NCBI GenBank assembly: GCA_021772215.1
Contig: JAJFMK010000290.1
Location: 1-15,628 of the forward strand
Direction: 5' to 3'
Origin: Chlamydiota bacterium
GTDB taxonomy: Bacteria; Chlamydiota; Chlamydiia; Chlamydiales; JAJFMK01
DNA length: 15,628 nt
Shown: positions 1-8,114 of the stretch, in pieces
How the letters are laid out: each line of letters starts with the position of its first letter
Position numbering within the stretch: position 1 is the stretch's first letter
Translations under genes and position numbers: made by a program
Notes under the pieces: generated by a model
Told to the model about the DNA's origin: nothing
Database searches by the model: none
Seen by the model: only the letters and a program-made list of their open reading frames with translations

Positions 1-393
1 CATGCCTTTCCCCCTATTGAAAAAGCCTATTTTGATGAAGAGCTAAGAAAAACCTACTGTGAAGAGGTGAAAAATGGTTTCAAGATGGCCGGCTACATGG
101 AGTGGCCAGGTTTAGATGGCAAAACAAAAAGAGCATATGGATCTATAGAGATTGGTCTAGATGAAAATCAGAGGGTCGTTCATCGCTACTTTAAGCCGAG
201 TAGCAACAGAGATATTTCCTATAAACAGCTGATTGGCGGTGAAGTGACCATAACAGGCGACCCCTTTGAGCAGGAGCTTCAAGAAAATGAAATTCTCTTC
301 AAGGAAACAGTGGTAAAGGTCTCTGATCAGAAGATTCTCTCAATCCACCATGAGGGCTGTAGCATCTTTGCTCTTCCTCTTTATAAAGGATAA
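1..393 (+). CDS. Partial CDS: C-terminal domain of a tandem paralogue family (copy 1)
   Basis: The frame is open from base 1 to the TAA at 391-393, so the gene begins outside the window and only its last 130 codons are seen. The Met codon at 67 is internal: the codons before it encode HAFPPIEKAYFDEEL, which matches the same stretch in the next gene. The fragment aligns over its full length with the C-termini of the genes at 396 and 2287. Shared motifs are YCEEV, GFKM.GYMEW, GSIEIGLD, RVVHRY.KP, FEQEL...EILF and CSIFALP. No known family is recognised. The next gene starts two bases after the stop, with its AAAGGA ribosome-binding site inside the last codons here, so the two are probably cotranscribed and translationally coupled. 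Confidence 0.85.
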   Translation, partial: HAFPPIEKAYFDEELRKTYCEEVKNGFKMAGYMEWPGLDGKTKRAYGSIEIGLDENQRVVHRYFKPSSNRDISYKQLIGGEVTITGDPFEQELQENEILFKETVVKVSDQKILSIHHEGCSIFALPLYKG

Positions 394-395
394 CA

Positions 396-2201
396 ATGTC
401 TAGTTTTAGCTGTCGCCTCGTTGATTTATTTAATCAAGTCGATGAATTCGATGCTTTGAGCCCTAGGGAAATTCCCGGGTACCTTGGCAAGGTGCTTCCA
501 AAACAGAGCGAGATTGATAGGATTTCTAAGCTAGTTTTTGAAGCAACAGAACCACTTTGTGTAGGTAAAGAGAGAATTTCTCAACGTGATACGGGTCAGT
601 TGTGTAGTAAACAGAAACAAAGGGCATTTGGTAGCTATTTTTGGAAATCTCTTCCAGCAATTATCGAGAAAAGAGTAAAGGATGAAGTTAGAAAAAATGA
701 GGGGAATTCGAAAAGTGAACGAGCAATTAGTGTTCTAGCTCGAGAAAGAATCAAAATTGCAGCAGCAGATGCTGTTAAATATTGCGTGACAGAGAGGAAA
801 TTGATTAAAGACCTTCTCTATTTTTTGAAAGCTAAAGAGTTAGGATATTTAGTCTTAGAGGCATACCATCACGCATTAGAATCTACTGGAGGAAGTTCAT
901 GTGACGACTACCGTTTTGTAGAAATTACGTCAGCCTCTTGTATGATGTTAAACCTCTTCATACAAAAAATAGATAAACATCTTAAACCCACTTCTATTCG
1001 ATTTGGCATTGAAAATGCTAGAGAGGTTCATCAACTTATTGTTGAAGTCGAGCAGGTTATCTCCTCTGAAGAATCACTCGCTCAAGATGGTAAACAGCTG
1101 CTGGTTACAGTTGTTGCAGCCATCATGCGCGTAAGTACTGAATCCGTTACTAACATTGCACAGAGTGCAGCAAAGGATTGTAAAAGCTTAAGGGATCATC
1201 ATTTTTTTAATGCTTTTCCTTTAACACAATTTATAGAAATAGGAACGGTAAACTATGTGAATATTGTAGCAACTGAATTGCGTGATTCAAAAATGAATCC
1301 AATAGCCATCACTCTATTCGATCGCCTCTTTTGGCAATTTGCACTCTACAGTTATGAACTACTTTCTTTATTACGTGATCAGGAATATGTAATCTACCAA
1401 GAGATTTTTTTTAGAAAATATTGTGTATTTGATGAAAAACCTCAAAAATCGATCTTGCCTCAACTTACCGAAGAAGAAATTGAGCAACTTATTAGGGAGA
1501 GCCAGCCGATGAAAAGGGCTACTCCTAAGAAGAAAAAGCAGCTTGTAGCTGCGAAAAAGCCTGCTCCTTCAGATGAGGGTTCATCTTCAACTCATGTTGA
1601 AACTGTTCAGACAGTCTCGCTGTCGAAGATAGAGAATAGTTTAAAAGATTGCATGGCTAAATTCTTTCAAGAGGATAGGCGGGTTACTCGTTGGTTCCGT
1701 ATCAAGGACCTCTTAGAGATCAAAAGCTTTTCCGACCGAGGAGAGCTTAACTATTCACAAATCGAAGACCGGGAGCTTTTGGAAAGGAAACGTCGCCTAC
1801 ATGCCTTTCCCCCTATTGAAAAAGCCTATTTTGATGAAGAATTAAGAAAAACCTACTGCGAAGAAGTTAAAAATGGATTCAAAATGATTGGATATATGGA
1901 GTGGCCAGGATTAGACGGTAAAGTTAAAAGAGCATATGGATCTATAGAGATTGGCCTTGATGACAGGGGTAGGGTTGTTCATCGCTATCTTAAACCGAGT
2001 AGCAACAAGGATATCTCTTTCGAGCAGCTGATTGGTGGAGAGGTGACCATTGGCGGCGACCCCTTTGAGCAGGAGCTTCAAGATAATGAGATTCTCTTCA
2101 GTGATGCTATCGTCAAAGTGTCAGATCAAAAGATTCTCTCCGTCCATCATGGGGATTGCAGTATCTTTGCTCTGCCGATCTTGACGCATTTTGACCCCTA
2201 A
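396..2201 (+). CDS. Hypothetical protein of a tandem paralogue family (copy 2, 601 aa)
   Basis: I do not recognise the function. The ATG at 396 follows AAAGGA (385-390) by five bases. There is no signal peptide. Residues 1 to about 365 are mostly helical in character, with a motif RISKLVFEATE near residue 43 that recurs as KISKIVFEKTD at the same distance from the start in copy 3; this supports both start sites. Residues 372-400 form a Lys/Pro/Ser-rich linker (PKKKK, then EGSSST). A charged stretch leads into the conserved C-terminal domain at residues 469-601, which holds RVVHRYLKP, FEQELQDNEILF and a His-His pair before CSIFALP. The N-terminal part is AT-rich (the line at 1201-1260 has 15 G/C in 60). 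A cytoplasmic or type III secreted protein would fit, but neither is shown. Confidence 0.85.
   Translation: MSSFSCRLVDLFNQVDEFDALSPREIPGYLGKVLPKQSEIDRISKLVFEATEPLCVGKERISQRDTGQLCSKQKQRAFGSYFWKSLPAIIEKRVKDEVRKNEGNSKSERAISVLARERIKIAAADAVKYCVTERKLIKDLLYFLKAKELGYLVLEAYHHALESTGGSSCDDYRFVEITSASCMMLNLFIQKIDKHLKPTSIRFGIENAREVHQLIVEVEQVISSEESLAQDGKQLLVTVVAAIMRVSTESVTNIAQSAAKDCKSLRDHHFFNAFPLTQFIEIGTVNYVNIVATELRDSKMNPIAITLFDRLFWQFALYSYELLSLLRDQEYVIYQEIFFRKYCVFDEKPQKSILPQLTEEEIEQLIRESQPMKRATPKKKKQLVAAKKPAPSDEGSSSTHVETVQTVSLSKIENSLKDCMAKFFQEDRRVTRWFRIKDLLEIKSFSDRGELNYSQIEDRELLERKRRLHAFPPIEKAYFDEELRKTYCEEVKNGFKMIGYMEWPGLDGKVKRAYGSIEIGLDDRGRVVHRYLKPSSNKDISFEQLIGGEVTIGGDPFEQELQDNEILFSDAIVKVSDQKILSVHHGDCSIFALPILTHFDP
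1800..2198 (+). repeat. Duplicated segment encoding the conserved C-terminal domain
   Basis: This segment matches positions 1-390 with a constant offset of 1799. The first 40 bases are identical, and by eye roughly four in five bases match over the rest. A third, more diverged copy lies at 3760-4137. The identity runs right up to the stop codons but is much lower upstream, where copies 2 and 3 differ strongly. The pattern fits tandem gene duplication followed by fast N-terminal divergence, or by conversion of the 3' ends. Confidence 0.8.
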
Positions 2202-2220
2202 CGTAAACTTCAGATTTATT

Positions 2221-2252
2221 GGTTTTGGTCCAGACAAAAAATGGACCTAACC
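2221..2252 (+). other. Intergenic hairpin between paralogue copies 2 and 3
   Basis: GGTCCA at 2227-2232 pairs with TGGACC at 2242-2247 around a nine-base A-rich loop. An outer GGTT (2221-2224) pairs with AACC (2249-2252), with a small internal loop between the two stems. No T-run follows, so it is not a classical terminator. It could be a transcript-processing or weak termination site in the 85-base gap before the gene at 2287. Confidence 0.4.
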
Positions 2253-2286
2253 GCACCTTAACAATTCCGAGTATAGATAGACAGCT

Positions 2287-4140
2287 ATGGCAATTCGACC
2301 CTACACAGAATACCTCTTTATAATTGATAATTTACAAGAGATCGATGTTAAGGATGCAGAGTATCTTCAAGAGATACAGCAACTGGTTTGTGATTTTATT
2401 GGCAAAGTTGGTAAGATTTCCAAAATTGTTTTTGAAAAAACCGACAGTTGCGCAGGGATGAGCCAAGCTTTAGGTCAGATAGATGATGATAGACACTACT
2501 CTCTTATGAAGCCATTGACACTCGATCTCCTCGAAAAAGGGGAAGAGGCTTGGGTGCCTCTTGCTGAGACAATAGAGAATGACGTTCTTTCAGCCACTAG
2601 AAACAGGATGTTTGGAAGGCCAGCAAGAGTTATTAAAAGACTAGCAGATACCGAACTTTCAGCCCTGCCTACTTTATTGAAAACGTGTATGTTAGAAGAA
2701 AGGGTGCTGATGAACCATCTTCTAATTTTCAATGCTTATCAGCAGTTTGACTGTCAGTTGTTCATTGATTCACCTGAATTTGAGTTAAATGAGAATGATC
2801 CCATTATCTTTGACACTAACTTATCAGACAAAATGACAATTGCTGTTGAGTCTCCTGAGAGGCTGCTTTTTAATCTTTTATCTCTCTCGATCATCATGGA
2901 GGTAGGCACATCAATTTCTAATCTCTCTAAGGTGAGACTTGAGCTCATGGAACTTTTAGAGTTTGTCGATTCAGAAGATGAGGAGGTAGCAAAAAGAGCT
3001 AAAACCCTCTATGTTATATACGCCTGCGGCAAAGCTCGTACTGGAAAAGAAAGCCACCTCATTTCGCTTAGAGACCGAATTTTCAAGCCGAACGGGCCGG
3101 ATGATCATCGCTACCTAGCACAGGCATTACCCCTTTTTTTGTTAACAAACTCGTATCACATAATGTATGACTCGTTACGCGTTGAGGCGCAACGTAAAAC
3201 AGTATTAGAGTTATATCGCAAAGAGTTTTCCTTAGTAGATCGTGTGGATACGCGCCTTGCGCTTTTTAACGAAGGCCTTTTTGCGCAAATCTTTAAGAAT
3301 AACTACTACGAAAAGCAGGAAAAGCTGCTTCGATTCTTAGAGCAGCGATGGAGTCCAAAGGCAAACCCTACCCCTCCTCCACCTGCAGTAACAATTGAAA
3401 AAAAATTTAATATCGAAGAACTGTTAAATCTCTTTAGTAGTAGCGATCTTAGGGAGCAGCGTCACACTCCAAAAAGCAAGAAGAAGAAGGGTAAATCAAA
3501 TCAAAAAATGCCGCAAAGGCCTTCCTTTAATTCTGAAGGGTCCTCTTCAACGACCGTTCAAGCGGTCGTGTCGGAGGCGCTATCTGAGTGTGAGCGGGTC
3601 TTAAAAGAAGTGATGAGTCGATCGCTTATTGAGGATAGAAGAGTAAGACGCTGGAGAAATCTGAAAAGTTCTGAACAAATCAAAGAGTTTACAGATCGCG
3701 GCATTGCAACCTATTCCCAGATCGAGAGCGAAGGGGAGTTAGACCGCTTACGTCATCTCCATGCCTTCCCACCCATAGAGAGGGTCTATTTTGACCCAGA
3801 GCTCCGTAAACGATACTGTGAAGAAGTGGGTAACGGTTTTAAGATGGTTGGCTATATGGAGTGGAAAGACAAAAAGGTATGGGGATCTATTGAGATCGGT
3901 CTTGATCGAAATAGGGTTGTCCACCGCTACTTTAAACCGACAGATCATCATAAGGTCTCATTTGCCGATTTAATTCGAGGTGAGATCATTTTTGAGGGAG
4001 ACACCTTTGAACAAGAACTAGAATCTGATGAGATTCTCTTTAGAAATTCTGTTGTTAAGATCTCCTCTCAAAAAATCGTTTCAGTGCATCACGAGGGTTG
4101 CAGCATCTTTGCGCTCCCGATCTATAGAGAGAGAAGTTGA
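2287..4140 (+). CDS. Hypothetical protein of a tandem paralogue family (copy 3, 617 aa)
   Basis: Function not recognised. It is homologous to the gene at 396 over its full length: a diverged helical N-terminal region (KISKIVFEKTD near residue 45), a short PPPP stretch, a Lys-rich linker from residue 392 (KSKKKKGKSNQK, then EGSSSTTV), and the conserved C-terminal domain at 492-617. Here that domain lacks a few residues after GYMEW but keeps GSIEIGLD, RVVHRYFKP, FEQEL, SVHHEGCSIFALP. No good Shine-Dalgarno precedes the ATG at 2287. I keep this start because the distance to the shared motif matches copy 2. No signal peptide or membrane segment is evident. Confidence 0.85.
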   Translation: MAIRPYTEYLFIIDNLQEIDVKDAEYLQEIQQLVCDFIGKVGKISKIVFEKTDSCAGMSQALGQIDDDRHYSLMKPLTLDLLEKGEEAWVPLAETIENDVLSATRNRMFGRPARVIKRLADTELSALPTLLKTCMLEERVLMNHLLIFNAYQQFDCQLFIDSPEFELNENDPIIFDTNLSDKMTIAVESPERLLFNLLSLSIIMEVGTSISNLSKVRLELMELLEFVDSEDEEVAKRAKTLYVIYACGKARTGKESHLISLRDRIFKPNGPDDHRYLAQALPLFLLTNSYHIMYDSLRVEAQRKTVLELYRKEFSLVDRVDTRLALFNEGLFAQIFKNNYYEKQEKLLRFLEQRWSPKANPTPPPPAVTIEKKFNIEELLNLFSSSDLREQRHTPKSKKKKGKSNQKMPQRPSFNSEGSSSTTVQAVVSEALSECERVLKEVMSRSLIEDRRVRRWRNLKSSEQIKEFTDRGIATYSQIESEGELDRLRHLHAFPPIERVYFDPELRKRYCEEVGNGFKMVGYMEWKDKKVWGSIEIGLDRNRVVHRYFKPTDHHKVSFADLIRGEIIFEGDTFEQELESDEILFRNSVVKISSQKIVSVHHEGCSIFALPIYRERS

Positions 4141-4201
4141 CACATTTTTAAGGGGTGACGTAAGCTTCAGTTCTAAAGAAATTAAGGAGACCACCCCCGC
4201 C

Positions 4202-5191
4202 TTGTCACAGATACCTGCTATTCGATCGCTTTTCCTTGCCGTTTCTCTTTTCTTTGGAGGGCTCTATGCCGGCTGCGGCTATGATGGCCAGTGGGACCTT
4301 GGCGCCGGCTATCGTCACGATGAGTTTTTGTGGAGCATCCAGGGCTCACGCGGCACACCTGATGTCTTCGCTGAGATCGACTGGCAGCATCAAGAGATCT
4401 TCGAGGTCTTCTCTCGCTATATTCTGACAGGCTGGGACTCCATTTACGTGCGGGCGCAGGGCTCTTTGGGCTGGATCATTCAATCAACCCCTGTCTACTC
4501 TCTCTTTGGAGCCGATGATCGTGAGGGTCTTTTAGTTCGTGAGGTGGCCTGTAAAACAGGAAATATCGTCGCTGACTGCAAGGCGGGGATCGGTTTTCAT
4601 ATTCTCTGTTATAAGGGACGGTTTGATATTGCTCCTCTCGTCGGTTGGAACTATGCACAGCAGTGGTACCGCTATCGCGACCCGCGCATCACCGACGATT
4701 TCCTCTTAAGAGAGGGTTGCCTCGATAACCTACGTGTTCGCTACCGTCCGAAATGGAACGGCGGTTTTGTCGGTGTCGATAATATCTGGCGTGTCTGTAA
4801 TGCTTTGACGATTAATATCCAAGTTGAAGGTCACTGGGCTGCCTACCGCGCCCGTGGTAACTGGACCTGGGAAGAGCCAACCTACCTGGTCGAGCAGAAC
4901 CGCGACCAGTTCCATTACCTCGAGTGCTGGCACGACTGCGCCAACGGCTGGGGTAAGCTGATTCAAGGCTCTTTAGTCTACTGCGCCTGCGAAAACTGGA
5001 ATATCGGCGTCATTGCAGGTTATCAGAGCTTCAGAACGCGTAAAGGGGTGCACATCACAGACCGCATCGTCAAAGACATTGATCCCGCCAGAGAGCTCAT
5101 CGTCAACCTCCCCAGAGAAAAGAACTGCGTTCTTAACCCGATCCACTGGCGCTCCTACTGGTTCTGGTTCACTCTCCAGTGTCATTTTTAG
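4202..5191 (+). CDS. Putative outer-membrane beta-barrel protein (329 aa)
   Basis: The open frame extends upstream to 4028, but that part overlaps the preceding gene. A TTG at 4202, eleven bases after AAGGAGA (4184-4190), gives a protein that opens with a convincing signal peptide (SLFLAVSLFFGGLYA, cleaved before GCGYDGQ). The mature part has alternating polar/aromatic strands, many Trp/Tyr, several Cys, and ends in an aromatic residue (TLQCHF), as barrel proteins do. It resembles the 312-aa protein at 10609: D.G.GYR near the mature N-terminus, a W...EI.EV stretch, GSLGWI versus GKVGWI, and a C-terminal aromatic strand. Most likely an outer-membrane barrel of a lineage-specific family. Substrate unknown. 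It is the first gene of the run leading into gmd. Confidence 0.7.
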   Translation: MSQIPAIRSLFLAVSLFFGGLYAGCGYDGQWDLGAGYRHDEFLWSIQGSRGTPDVFAEIDWQHQEIFEVFSRYILTGWDSIYVRAQGSLGWIIQSTPVYSLFGADDREGLLVREVACKTGNIVADCKAGIGFHILCYKGRFDIAPLVGWNYAQQWYRYRDPRITDDFLLREGCLDNLRVRYRPKWNGGFVGVDNIWRVCNALTINIQVEGHWAAYRARGNWTWEEPTYLVEQNRDQFHYLECWHDCANGWGKLIQGSLVYCACENWNIGVIAGYQSFRTRKGVHITDRIVKDIDPARELIVNLPREKNCVLNPIHWRSYWFWFTLQCHF

Positions 5192-5229
5192 GGGATTGGT
5201 GATAAACTCCCCTCAATAGGGAGGTTTAT
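5190..5229 (+). promoter_or_regulatory. Hairpin sequestering the gmd ribosome-binding site, with a competing stem
   Basis: Bases 5202-5213 pair with 5218-5229 around a CAAT loop (12 positions, one C-A mismatch and one G-U). The right arm contains the gmd Shine-Dalgarno GGGAGG (5219-5224). The inner part of the left arm, TCCCCT (5208-5213), can pair instead with AGGGGA at 5190-5195, which overlaps the stop codon of the upstream gene. The two structures exclude each other. This suggests coupling of gmd translation to termination on the upstream gene, or regulation by an unknown factor. No T-run follows, so it is not a terminator. Confidence 0.5.
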
Positions 5230-5230
5230 T

Positions 5231-6298
5231 ATGCCAAAATGTGCGCTGATCACCGGTATTACGGGCCAAGATGGCTCCTATCTAGCCGAATTTCTACTGA
5301 GTAAAGGGTATGAGGTGCACGGTATCAAACGGCGCTCCTCTTTGATAAACACCGACCGCATAGACCATCTCTATCAAGATCCTCATGAAGAGGGACTTAG
5401 ATTTCACCTTCACTATGGCGATATGACTGATGCGACAAGCCTCATTCGCATAGTCCAAGAAGTTCAACCGGATGAGATCTATAACCTAGCAGCACAGAGC
5501 CACGTCGCTGTCTCCTTTGAGTCACCTGAATACACGGCCAATTCTGATGCCATAGGACCGCTTAGACTTCTAGAGGCAATCCGCATCCTCGATATGGTTG
5601 ATCGGACGAAGATCTACCAAGCCTCTACCTCGGAGCTCTACGGCCTCGTTCAGGAGACGCCGCAGAAGGAGAGCACCCCTTTCTACCCCAGATCCCCTTA
5701 TGCGGCCGCAAAGCTCTACGCCTACTGGATCATGGTCAACTACCGCGAAGCCTACGGCATCTTTGCCTGCAACGGCATCCTCTTTAACCATGAGTCACCG
5801 GTGCGAGGGGAGACCTTTGTCACACGCAAGATCACAAGGGGAATCGCTGGTATTATATTGGGAGAGGCGAAGAAACTCTGGCTAGGCAACCTAGACGCCA
5901 AGCGCGACTGGGGCCATGCGAAAGATTATGTTGAGGCGATGTGGCTGATGCTACAACAAGATGAACCAAAGGATCTTGTCATTGCGAGTGGGGTGCAGCA
6001 TAGCGTCCGCGATTTTGTGGAAGTTGCCTTCTCCAAGGTGGGCATTGGAATTGAGTGGCGAGGCAGTGGTGTCGAAGAGGTGGGCATAGCCAAAGACCTT
6101 ACGGGGGAGCAGCCCGATCTTCAGGGGCAAACAGTTATTGGGATTGACCCAAGATATTTTCGTCCCACAGAAGTGGAGACACTTTTGGGAGATGCGTCGC
6201 TCGCCAAACAGGTCCTTGGTTGGGAGCCGAAGATCAGTTTCAATGAGCTTGTTCAAGAGATGGTAGAGGCTGACTTAGAATGTCTATTGCCGCATTAA
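5231..6298 (+). CDS. gmd: GDP-mannose 4,6-dehydratase
   Basis: Converts GDP-D-mannose to GDP-4-keto-6-deoxy-D-mannose in the cytoplasm, the first step towards GDP-L-fucose and related 6-deoxyhexoses. The protein has 355 residues, the usual length. The NADP-binding motif GITGQDG is at residues 9-15. KRRSS (33-37) is the typical cofactor-binding stretch. YNLAAQSHVAVSF follows at 84-96. The catalytic set is Thr133 and Glu135 in ASTSELYG, plus Tyr157 and Lys161 in SPYAAAK. NHESPVRGETFVTRKI and KRDWGHAKDYVEAMW are highly conserved substrate-binding regions of the family. The ATG at 5231 follows GGGAGG at good spacing. It overlaps the next gene by 19 bases, which points to coupled translation. Confidence 0.97.
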   Translation: MPKCALITGITGQDGSYLAEFLLSKGYEVHGIKRRSSLINTDRIDHLYQDPHEEGLRFHLHYGDMTDATSLIRIVQEVQPDEIYNLAAQSHVAVSFESPEYTANSDAIGPLRLLEAIRILDMVDRTKIYQASTSELYGLVQETPQKESTPFYPRSPYAAAKLYAYWIMVNYREAYGIFACNGILFNHESPVRGETFVTRKITRGIAGIILGEAKKLWLGNLDAKRDWGHAKDYVEAMWLMLQQDEPKDLVIASGVQHSVRDFVEVAFSKVGIGIEWRGSGVEEVGIAKDLTGEQPDLQGQTVIGIDPRYFRPTEVETLLGDASLAKQVLGWEPKISFNELVQEMVEADLECLLPH

Positions 6299-7263
6299 AT
6301 CGTACTGCTAAGATCTACATCCCCGGTCACACTGGACTGGTTGGTTCGGCCCTCTTTCGCCGTCTGAAGCAGGTGGGGTTTGAAAACCTTCAGACAGCCT
6401 CCTCCTCTTCTGTTGATTTAAGACGTCAAGAGCAGGTAGAGAGCCTCTTTGAAGAGCTAAAGCCTGAGTATCTCTTTATTTGCGCCGCCAAGGTGGGCGG
6501 AATTTTGGCTAACGCTAACTATCCGGCTGACTTTATCTACCAAAACCTGATGATCCAGACCAATCTGATTGAACAGGCGCGCATTCACGGTGTCAAAAGA
6601 GTCATTTTCCTAGGCTCCTCTTGCATCTACCCCAAATTTGCTAAGCAGCCAATAAATGAGTCCTCTCTTCTTAGCGCACCGTTGGAACCGACAAACCAAG
6701 CTTATGCGATTGCCAAAATTGCCGGCCTTGAGATGATCCGCAGCTACAACCAGCAGTATGGAACGCAGTTTTTAGGTGTGATGCCAACAAATCTTTATGG
6801 ACAAGGTGATAATTACGATCTGCAAAACTCACACGTTCTGCCGGCGTTGATTCGTAAGATGCATGAGGCGAAGTTCGAAGGCAAGAAGGAGATTACTCTC
6901 TGGGGCACGGGAGAGGTGAGGCGGGAGTTTCTATTTTCTGAAGATCTTAGCAGTGCGCTTCTCTTTTTGATGGAACTCGATGATGAGAGTTTCGGTCAGC
7001 TTATCAAAGAGGGGTCATTTCCTCTTGTTAATGTAGGCGTCGGCGAAGATATCACCATCAAAGAGCTCGCTTCTTTAATTCAAGAGACTGTCGGCTTTGA
7101 AGGGAAGATTCACTGGGACAGTAGTTACCCAGACGGTACACCGCAAAAGCTTCTCGATGTCTCAAAGATAAGAGGACTCGGCTGGCGTGCGAAATGCTCT
7201 TTATCAGAAGGAATCGCGCAAACTTATGAGGATTACAGGTGCAGATTGCCGCGATCACAGTAG
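6280..7263 (+). CDS. fcl: GDP-L-fucose synthase
   Basis: Epimerises and reduces GDP-4-keto-6-deoxy-mannose to GDP-L-fucose with NADPH, completing the pathway begun by the preceding gene. 327 residues. GHTGLVG at 16-22 is the nucleotide-binding loop. AAKVGGI and YPADFIYQN are family signatures. The catalytic residues are Ser113 and Cys115 in GSSCIYP, Tyr142 and Lys146 in YAIAK, and His185 in NSHVLPAL; they sit at a constant offset of six from the E. coli enzyme's Ser107, Cys109, Tyr136, Lys140 and His179. The ATG at 6280 lies within the end of gmd, after GTAGAGG. The 3' end overlaps the next start by 25 bases. Confidence 0.97.
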   Translation: MSIAALNRTAKIYIPGHTGLVGSALFRRLKQVGFENLQTASSSSVDLRRQEQVESLFEELKPEYLFICAAKVGGILANANYPADFIYQNLMIQTNLIEQARIHGVKRVIFLGSSCIYPKFAKQPINESSLLSAPLEPTNQAYAIAKIAGLEMIRSYNQQYGTQFLGVMPTNLYGQGDNYDLQNSHVLPALIRKMHEAKFEGKKEITLWGTGEVRREFLFSEDLSSALLFLMELDDESFGQLIKEGSFPLVNVGVGEDITIKELASLIQETVGFEGKIHWDSSYPDGTPQKLLDVSKIRGLGWRAKCSLSEGIAQTYEDYRCRLPRSQ

Positions 7264-8114
7264 GCGATCAATCTTCGCCTAGCAGCTACTATCGTATCTA
7301 TCAATACCTACCGCTACTAAATGAGCAGGGTATAGATGTCACCTGCTTTCGCAAAGAGGAGATCACCCCTAATAAGCTAAAGAGGTTTGATCTTATTATT
7401 AATCAGAAGAGCCTCATCCCCCATTTTCCACTTGAAATGCCGCTGCTCTTCGATTTTGATGACGCCATCTGGACGCGGCAGGGGAAGCCCTACAGCTGGA
7501 TCACAAAGTGGCGCGTTCAAAGGCGGCTTAAGGGCTGGATTGCACAAAGCAGAGCGACACTGGCTGCCAATGACTTTTTAGCCGGATATGCGAATAAGAT
7601 CTCAAAAAATGTGATTCAGCTTCCGATGGCTCTGGACCTGTCGAGATGGCATCCTGCAGTAGAAAAAAAGGGTGCAATTCGCATCGGCTGGAGCGGACAT
7701 CCTGTCAATCTTGCTCTTCTAGAGCCGCTTGAAGAGCCGCTGAAAAAGCTGATCGAAAAACATCCCCATATTGAGATTGCAATCCACTCAGGGAAGAGGC
7801 CCAACTGGTCGATTCCCTACAGTTATGTTCCCTTCGGCTCTGTCGATGAGGTGCAGTTTGTGCAGTCACTCACAGCCGGGCTTTTACCTCTAAAGGATTG
7901 CGAATTTTCTTTAGGAAAGTCGCCAATCAAAGAGCTACAGTATCTCGCCTGCGGTGTGCCGGTTGTCAAATGCTTTCATGATTTGGAGAGGTTTCTCTTT
8001 GAACCCCATGATCCAGAAAAATTACGATCAATGGTTGAAGAGAATCACTGTCACAAAAAGGTGGGATTAAAACTCGCCTCAATAATAGAGCATTACGCCC
8101 AAAAAGAAGCCTGA
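7239..8114 (+). CDS. Glycosyltransferase, GT4-like
   Basis: A 291-residue glycosyltransferase of the GT-B, family 4 type, by its motifs: YYRIYQYLPLL with a hydrophobic start (17-27), FDFDDAIW (71-78), IGWSGHP (149-155), and the donor-binding block GLLPLKD...GKSPIKELQYLACGVPVV (214-243). The start is GTG at 7239, six bases after TGAGGA; it lies inside fcl, so the gene is probably cotranslated with it. By position it is a candidate fucosyltransferase using the GDP-L-fucose made by gmd/fcl, building a lipopolysaccharide or other surface glycan. That specificity is inference only, since the donor cannot be read from the sequence. It is short for the family, which is often longer than 330 residues. 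The last 36 bases overlap the minus-strand porin gene. Confidence 0.85.
   Translation: MQIAAITVGDQSSPSSYYRIYQYLPLLNEQGIDVTCFRKEEITPNKLKRFDLIINQKSLIPHFPLEMPLLFDFDDAIWTRQGKPYSWITKWRVQRRLKGWIAQSRATLAANDFLAGYANKISKNVIQLPMALDLSRWHPAVEKKGAIRIGWSGHPVNLALLEPLEEPLKKLIEKHPHIEIAIHSGKRPNWSIPYSYVPFGSVDEVQFVQSLTAGLLPLKDCEFSLGKSPIKELQYLACGVPVVKCFHDLERFLFEPHDPEKLRSMVEENHCHKKVGLKLASIIEHYAQKEA

Noticed and set aside
1800..2201. The conserved tail as a barnase/EndoU/RelE-type RNase toxin, because of HRY and paired His
   Set aside because: Only isolated residues fit. There is no recognisable family motif and no adjacent immunity-like gene, so I do not name it a toxin.
2272..2277. TATAGA as a -10 box for the gene at 2287
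   Set aside because: No matching -35 at 16-18 bases upstream, and the start would be only a few bases before the ATG.
4028..4201. Upstream extension of the barrel protein to an ATG at 4028
   Set aside because: It would overlap 113 bases of the preceding conserved gene, and the added residues read as an out-of-frame copy of it placed before a good signal peptide.
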